From Kiritimatiellia bacterium (GTDB lineage Bacteria; Verrucomicrobiota; Kiritimatiellia; SLAD01), in NCBI GenBank assembly GCA_007125875.1, contig SLCI01000114.1, positions 1 through 37,319 on the forward strand: DNA of 37,319 nt, written 5' to 3'. The translations under genes were made by a program, and so were the position numbers. This document shows, one piece after another, positions 32,807 to 37,319 of the stretch (the first letter of the stretch is position 1; every line of letters starts with the position of its first letter). The notes under the pieces are model-generated. The model saw nothing but the letters and a program-made list of their open reading frames with translations, was not told the DNA's origin and searched no databases.

Positions 32807-34207
32807 CTAGTCTTGGCCAGGCTCAGGCTCGTCTTCAGGATCAGCTTCGTCGTCAACGACTTCCTCGGCTACGGGAGCCGAACTCGACCGTCCGACCCAA
32901 CCGAGACGGGTCACATCGCGGAAGGACAAATAGAGCATCGCAAAAATCAGCAAGAACCAACAGGCCGTCATCAGAGCTGTCTTGAATTTGGCGTTGATGC
33001 GACGACGCGTGATGACTTCATACAGAGAGAAGACGATGTGTCCCCCGTCCAGCACGGGGATCGGCATGAGATTCAAGATGGCCAGATTAACGTTCAGCAA
33101 ACAGGTAAACCAAAGCGCCATCGCGAAACTATTCTGGACCATGTCCCACAGACTTTTCAAAATGAATACCGGACCTGCCAGCGCACTGGCCGCCATCCCG
33201 GAGGTGGACGGCGTGACGAGTGCCCCCAAAACACGGAAGATGAGGGTAGAAAACTCGCGAATCAGCTCGGTCGGACGTGGATGAATGACCTCGTCGTAGT
33301 CCACGGCCCACGGATTGAATCGGATACCAATCATGGCCCGGTCCATCTCGTCATCATGTTCCGGCGTGACAGGAAACGTTAGATGCTCTCCGTCTCGACG
33401 CACGGTAATCGGAACGGTTTGCCCGCCGAGTTCCGATACAATCTTGCTCAGGTGAGTTGGACTGAAAATAGGTTGCTCGTTAATCTCGAGCACGCGATCA
33501 CCCGCCTGAAGTCCGGCTCGCTCAGCAGGTGAATCGGGGATCAACTGGAGCACTTCTGCATAGCTAATGCCGGCGATTCCCCAGACACTACGTAGCCCCA
33601 TGTGATCGTCCGTCGTATCGATGGTGGCTTCGAAAACGGTACCATCTTCACGCTCGACGGTGAGGTGAACGGTCTCAGACAGGGCCGCTTCGACCAAAAT
33701 GTCCTGCCAGTTGCCGACGGTCGAACCATTAACGGTAATGATCCGATCCCCTGGTCGAATGCCTTGCCGAAACTCTTCACTCTCCTCCATCACAAAACCG
33801 ACAATGGTATTGCGCTCACTCGGTTGGGAAGGTTTGCCAATAAAAAAGATGATCCAAGCTACTAAGAAGGCCAGGATGATATTACCTACAGCACCTGCCA
33901 GCGCGACGGGGATTTTTTTCCAAGGCGCCACATCTGGTAAGGGTTGCCCATCCTCGGACTCATAATTCTCTTCAATCTGAGGATCCATTTGCGGCAGCGC
34001 GACATACCCGCCAAACGGAATAATACCGACCTTATATAAGACCCCGTCTTTTTTCTTGCTCCAAATGGCCGGACCGAAACCGATCGCGAACGCGTCAATT
34101 TTCATGCCGTAGTAGCGAGCGACCAGAAAATGTCCGAGCTCATGAATAAAGATGGTCAGGCCGAATAACAGCATGACCACGATCAACGTGTAGAGTGCCA
34201 ACAACAT
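32807..34207 (-). CDS. rseP: Site-2 intramembrane zinc protease RseP
   Basis: Membrane metalloprotease that cleaves transmembrane segments of anti-sigma factors and signal-peptide remnants. HELGH is at residues 22-26 in the first helix; the second metal-site motif NLMPIPVLDGGH is in the third helix (~390). Two PDZ domains lie between (GDRIITVNGSTVG and GDRVLEINEQPIF), as in E. coli RseP. The C-terminus is an acidic tail (EEVVDDEADPEDEPEPGQD). The 466 residues match the family. It follows cdsA by 31 bases; the common neighbour dxr is not between them. Confidence 0.95.
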   Translation of the reverse strand: MLLALYTLIVVMLLFGLTIFIHELGHFLVARYYGMKIDAFAIGFGPAIWSKKKDGVLYKVGIIPFGGYVALPQMDPQIEENYESEDGQPLPDVAPWKKIPVALAGAVGNIILAFLVAWIIFFIGKPSQPSERNTIVGFVMEESEEFRQGIRPGDRIITVNGSTVGNWQDILVEAALSETVHLTVEREDGTVFEATIDTTDDHMGLRSVWGIAGISYAEVLQLIPDSPAERAGLQAGDRVLEINEQPIFSPTHLSKIVSELGGQTVPITVRRDGEHLTFPVTPEHDDEMDRAMIGIRFNPWAVDYDEVIHPRPTELIREFSTLIFRVLGALVTPSTSGMAASALAGPVFILKSLWDMVQNSFAMALWFTCLLNVNLAILNLMPIPVLDGGHIVFSLYEVITRRRINAKFKTALMTACWFLLIFAMLYLSFRDVTRLGWVGRSSSAPVAEEVVDDEADPEDEPEPGQD

Positions 34208-34238
34208 AGTGAAACCTAGCTTCCTTGGAGACGCGGCA

Positions 34239-35093
34239 TTACAGCATGCCTGCGAGCATCAAAAACAAATAGAGGACCGGGGCCGCAAAAATGAGGCTAT
34301 CCAGCACATCCATTACCCCGCCCATTCCTTTAAAGATTGAGCCGGAGTCTTTTACCTCTGCCGCCCGCTTCATCAGTGACTCAATGAGATCGCCAATAAT
34401 GCCAGTGACGGGCAACACGATACCCAGTATCGCCGCATGTGCAACTGTGAAAGTGACCGGACCGATTTGCCCGCTTGTTATCCACCAGAAGATCAAACTC
34501 GTGGCCAACCCACCCAGCACACCGCCTGCGCACCCTTCCCAAGTCTTGGCAGGTGATATGCGCGGGATCAATTTATGACGGCCGATGCTGCAGCCCGTAA
34601 AGTAGGCCGCCATATCTGTCACTTTCACGACCAGAATCATGTAAAAAAGCAGAAAGCGACCATCTCCCTGATCCACAGGCCACTGCATCAACAACTTGGT
34701 CAAAAAGTTGAGCAGAAACGAAACGTAAAGCAGGCCGAGAAACGTGCCACCCAATTGCTGTAGTGGTTTTGTCGACTGACGGTCAAAACAGGCGTGCATA
34801 AAGACCGCAAACACGACCAGGGCAAGTAGCGTGCCTTCCAGTTGACTCACTGAAGCGGGGAACAACTCGTAGTGATATTGCAAGCCGCTCAGCAAAATCA
34901 GCACCAGCCCCCCCACTATCCCAGTGGAGCGATAGGCTTTTATATCCGCATGCGCCAACAGCGCATAAAACTCCCACAACATTAATGTGGCCAGAACCGG
35001 AATGATTAAAAAGACCCCAAGCAGGGGCAGAAATAGTGCCCCGGTCAGCAGGGCAATCATCATGGCACCGTAGAGTACGCGCTGCTTGATCAT
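34239..35093 (-). CDS. cdsA: Phosphatidate cytidylyltransferase
   Basis: Makes CDP-diacylglycerol from phosphatidic acid and CTP in the inner membrane, supplying PgsA and other phospholipid enzymes. The 284-residue protein has about eight hydrophobic helices. The C-terminal family signature is recognisable (SPAKTWEGCAGG, then SLMKRAAEVKDSGSIFKGMGG and VMDVLDS), with GMGG where many enzymes have PGHGG and DVLDS where many have DRxDS. I regard this variant as lineage-typical rather than a defect. The ATG overlaps the uppS stop as ATGA. Confidence 0.94.
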   Translation of the reverse strand: MIKQRVLYGAMMIALLTGALFLPLLGVFLIIPVLATLMLWEFYALLAHADIKAYRSTGIVGGLVLILLSGLQYHYELFPASVSQLEGTLLALVVFAVFMHACFDRQSTKPLQQLGGTFLGLLYVSFLLNFLTKLLMQWPVDQGDGRFLLFYMILVVKVTDMAAYFTGCSIGRHKLIPRISPAKTWEGCAGGVLGGLATSLIFWWITSGQIGPVTFTVAHAAILGIVLPVTGIIGDLIESLMKRAAEVKDSGSIFKGMGGVMDVLDSLIFAAPVLYLFLMLAGML

Positions 35094-35806
35094 TTGATGT
35101 CCCCAAACCGACGATGACGATGAGCGTATTCATCGAGCGCCGCCTGTAAGTGTGGTTCACGAAAATCAGGCCATAAAACATCGGTCACATAAAGTTCTGC
35201 GTAGGACAATTGCCATAGCAAAAAATTACTCAATCGCATCTCACCGCTGGTCCGAATCATTAAGTCGGGATCCGGCACGTCGGGTGCGTAGAGGTGCTCC
35301 GATATCGTCTGCCCGGAAATATCTTCGGGCTTTAGCTCGCCCGACTGCACTTTACGTGCAATCTGCTGAGTCGCATCGACCAGCTCGGCACGTCCGCCAT
35401 AACTCAACGCCAAAATCAGATTGCCCGCGGTGTAGTCTTTCGTCGCAGCGATCACCTTGTTCAGCTTGCGCTGAATCAGTTTGGGCAGATCTGCTATCCG
35501 GCCAATCACTCGCAAACGCACTTGATTCTCATGAAGCTCGTGCTCGTTATTCTCAAGAAACAGGCGCAACAACTTCATTAGGCCACCGATTTCTTCACGT
35601 GGACGCACCCAATTTTCCACACTAAAGGCGTAGAGCGTCAGGTATTCCACGCCAGCATCACGACAGCCACGCACCACTGCGCGCACGGAATCCGCCCCCG
35701 TCTCATGTCCCTTGATGCGAGACAATCCTTTCTGTTTAGCCCAGCGGCCATTGCCATCCATAATGATGGCAACATGACGGGGAACGTTGGAAGGTGATTC
35801 ACTCAT
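35090..35806 (-). CDS. uppS: Undecaprenyl diphosphate synthase (cis-prenyltransferase)
   Basis: Extends farnesyl diphosphate with isopentenyl units to the C55 lipid carrier used for peptidoglycan and surface glycans. The 238-residue protein has all family blocks: HVAIIMDGNGRWAKQKG (catalytic D17), GHETGADSVR, LTLYAFSVENWVRP, LALSYGGRAELVDA, and DLMIRTSGEMRLSNFLLWQLSYAELY followed by WPDF. The ATG overlaps the purA stop as ATGA and its own stop overlaps cdsA. uppS-cdsA is one of the most conserved bacterial gene pairs. Confidence 0.97.
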   Translation of the reverse strand: MSESPSNVPRHVAIIMDGNGRWAKQKGLSRIKGHETGADSVRAVVRGCRDAGVEYLTLYAFSVENWVRPREEIGGLMKLLRLFLENNEHELHENQVRLRVIGRIADLPKLIQRKLNKVIAATKDYTAGNLILALSYGGRAELVDATQQIARKVQSGELKPEDISGQTISEHLYAPDVPDPDLMIRTSGEMRLSNFLLWQLSYAELYVTDVLWPDFREPHLQAALDEYAHRHRRFGDIK

Positions 35807-37098
35807 GTCCGAAATTTACACACTGAATCGATCACAAAGGTACTATGGCGCTTGGGTCCAACCGAGACGATCCCTACCGGCACACCGGTCAACTCTTCCA
35901 AACGCGCCATGTAACGTTTGGCGGCATCAGGCAAATCCTCCAAGCGCTCAATCTCGGTCGTGTCAGACTGCCACCCGGGCATCTCCTCGTAAACAGGTCG
36001 GCAGCGCGCATAGGCCCGCACGGAAGCGGGCACCGTTTCGATCCGCTCGCCATCACACTCATACGCCACACAAATCGGGATCTTCGCCTGCTGATCAAGC
36101 ACATCCATCTTGGTCAACGCCCAGTAGTCGATGCCATTCACCATCGCGGCATAACGACCCACCACGGCATCGAACCAGCCGCAACGTCGCGGGCGCCCCG
36201 TGGTGGCACCGAATTCATTCCCGGCCTTACGTAAGGATTCGCCGGATTCGTCGTGCAGTTCGGTCGGAAACGGTCCCTCGCCCACCCGAGTCGTGTAGGC
36301 CTTGATTACGCCAATGACTTTCGCGATGCGATGCGGCGGAACCCCGCTACCGGTGCAGGCTCCGCCCGCACTGGCACTGGACGATGTAACAAAGGGATAG
36401 GTACCATAATCGAGATCCAGCATCACACCTTGCGCACCCTCAAAAAGGATCGCTTCTTCGCGCGCATCCGCGTCGTTCAGTAGCTTAATGGTATCTGCTA
36501 TATAGGGTTTCAGGCGCGCGGCCAGCGCGACGTAGCGCGCTACACATTCTTGTTCATCGACTTGAGGCGCATCTAACGCGGCCAAGACCTGATTATTCTC
36601 GCGCACCCGCGCGGCCACTAAATCCGCAAAATCCGGCTCCAGCATATCACCGATGCGCAATCCCACCCGGGATGCCTTGTCCGCATAGGTGGGACCAATG
36701 CCCCGCTTTGTGGTGCCGATTTTCTCTTTGTCGGCGGCGCGACCTTCGCGTGAAGAATCAATCAAACAGTGATACGGCATGATCATATGCGCACGATCAC
36801 TCACAAACAGACGACCGATCGTGATGATTCCTGAAGCCTCAACTTCGTCGATTTCTTTTTCCAAGGCGGCCGGGTCAATGACTACCCCATTACCAATCAC
36901 GCATTGGCAGCCGTCCCGTAAAATTCCGGAAGGCAAGAGATGCAGTACATAGCGCTGATCGCCAATTTCAACCGTATGACCTGCGTTGTTGCCGCCCTGA
37001 TAGCGCACAACCCACTGGTGATGAGGCGCAATGACATCGATGATCTTTCCCTTGCCCTCGTCACCCCATTGGGAACCAATCAAAACCGTATTTGCCAT
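35803..37098 (-). CDS. purA: Adenylosuccinate synthetase
   Basis: Joins IMP and aspartate with GTP to make adenylosuccinate, the branch point toward AMP. The start MANTVLIGSQWGDEGKGK places the GTP/IMP loop GDEGKGK at 12-18. QGGNNAGHTV, TTKRGIGPTYADKASR, EGAQGVMLDLDYGTYPFVTSS and GRPRRCGWFDAV are all present. The 431 residues match the family. The ATG at 37098 fits the conserved N-terminus; GGAGG lies 11 bases upstream, a slightly long spacing. A longer frame to 37173 is rejected because it precedes the conserved start. First gene of the long minus-strand run. Confidence 0.97.
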   Translation of the reverse strand: MANTVLIGSQWGDEGKGKIIDVIAPHHQWVVRYQGGNNAGHTVEIGDQRYVLHLLPSGILRDGCQCVIGNGVVIDPAALEKEIDEVEASGIITIGRLFVSDRAHMIMPYHCLIDSSREGRAADKEKIGTTKRGIGPTYADKASRVGLRIGDMLEPDFADLVAARVRENNQVLAALDAPQVDEQECVARYVALAARLKPYIADTIKLLNDADAREEAILFEGAQGVMLDLDYGTYPFVTSSSASAGGACTGSGVPPHRIAKVIGVIKAYTTRVGEGPFPTELHDESGESLRKAGNEFGATTGRPRRCGWFDAVVGRYAAMVNGIDYWALTKMDVLDQQAKIPICVAYECDGERIETVPASVRAYARCRPVYEEMPGWQSDTTEIERLEDLPDAAKRYMARLEELTGVPVGIVSVGPKRHSTFVIDSVCKFRT

Positions 37099-37162
37099 GA
37101 CTTTCAGGACCTCCAGCGCAATCAGTGAAATCGACGACGAACAACACCCAACACCCGCGCAG

Positions 37163-37191
37163 AGCCTAGGCAAACGCTAGATAAGGGTCAA
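37163..37191 (-). promoter_or_regulatory. Candidate promoter for purA and the long minus-strand run
   Basis: On the minus strand a -35 box TTGACC (5 of 6 matches) is followed after 17 bases by a weak -10 box TAGGCT. Transcription would begin about 60 bases before the purA ATG. The remaining sequence to 37319 shows no gene. Confidence 0.45.
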
Positions 37192-37319
37192 GCCTGCATG
37201 CCAAAGAGGCAGCGGATTCAGATCGTATACAGTCGCGTAGGCCCTTCACCACTGTGCGAAAGGCTGGCCGAAATAATGGACACGAGATCCAAAACCATAA
37301 AAGTTGATTTACTCCCACG

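Noticed and set aside
34239-35093. Inactivated cdsA because the PGHGG/DRxDS signature is altered
   Set aside because: The reading frame is intact, helices and other signature residues are present, and GMGG/DVLDS variants seem normal for PVC-like bacteria.

Overview
The window looks like chromosomal core-genome DNA from a Gram-negative (diderm) bacterium of moderate GC content. My best guess is the PVC superphylum (Verrucomicrobiota/Kiritimatiellota-like). The diderm call rests on LptD, a signal-peptide outer-membrane barrel protein ending in Phe, heptosyltransferase-like GT9, and type II secretion pseudopilins. The PVC guess is softer. It rests on the style of the dispersed intergenic repeats, a small Lys/Arg-rich protein, the GMGG variant of the CdsA signature, and an array of TTCCAA-NNN-TTGGAA palindromes. 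It is inference from recall, not a database result. No rRNA, tRNA, CRISPR, integrase or transposase gene was recognised.

Layout. 1-276: two copies of a ~70-bp intergenic repeat. 277-990 (+): outer-membrane barrel protein. 995-4724 (-): ftsK, RodZ-like, pgsA, a division/shape/phospholipid cluster with overlapping genes. 4865-5254 (+): small four-helix membrane protein. 5258-6850 (-): 60-aa basic protein and an ArgA-type N-acetylglutamate synthase. 7066-7749 (+): secreted histidine phosphatase. 7855-12929 (-): RG-rich/winged-helix protein, HD phosphohydrolase, uvrA. 13042-14775 (+): large protein with a transglutaminase-like Cys/His region. 14776-15222: repeats. 15223-18593 (-): EF-G-like GTPase, yebC, ruvC. 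18594-19641: about 1 kb with no convincing gene, holding an exactly 31-bp phased array of five palindromes and the second copy of a MITE-like element. 19642-37098 (-): seventeen genes all on one strand, mostly overlapping or nearly abutting.

The long minus-strand run is read in the order purA, uppS, cdsA, rseP, small membrane protein, GH13 glycosidase, zinc-ribbon metallopeptidase, argF-like, GT9, lptD, sugar epimerase, gspG, gspI, nadC, coaX, trpA, manC. It mixes envelope construction (lipid carrier, phospholipid, regulated proteolysis, LPS core and export, sugar nucleotides) with nucleotide, arginine, NAD, CoA and tryptophan biosynthesis. Many junctions are ATGA stop/start overlaps, so much of it is probably translationally coupled.

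The most interesting items are: the 31-bp phased palindrome array; a pair of inverted ~180-bp MITE-like repeats flanking ruvC-yebC-EF-G-like; the uncharacterised RG-rich/winged-helix protein coupled to an HD hydrolase and UvrA; the transglutaminase-like 577-aa protein; the degenerate G4 motif of the EF-G-like GTPase; and the non-canonical substrate-loop motifs of the ornithine carbamoyltransferase homologue.
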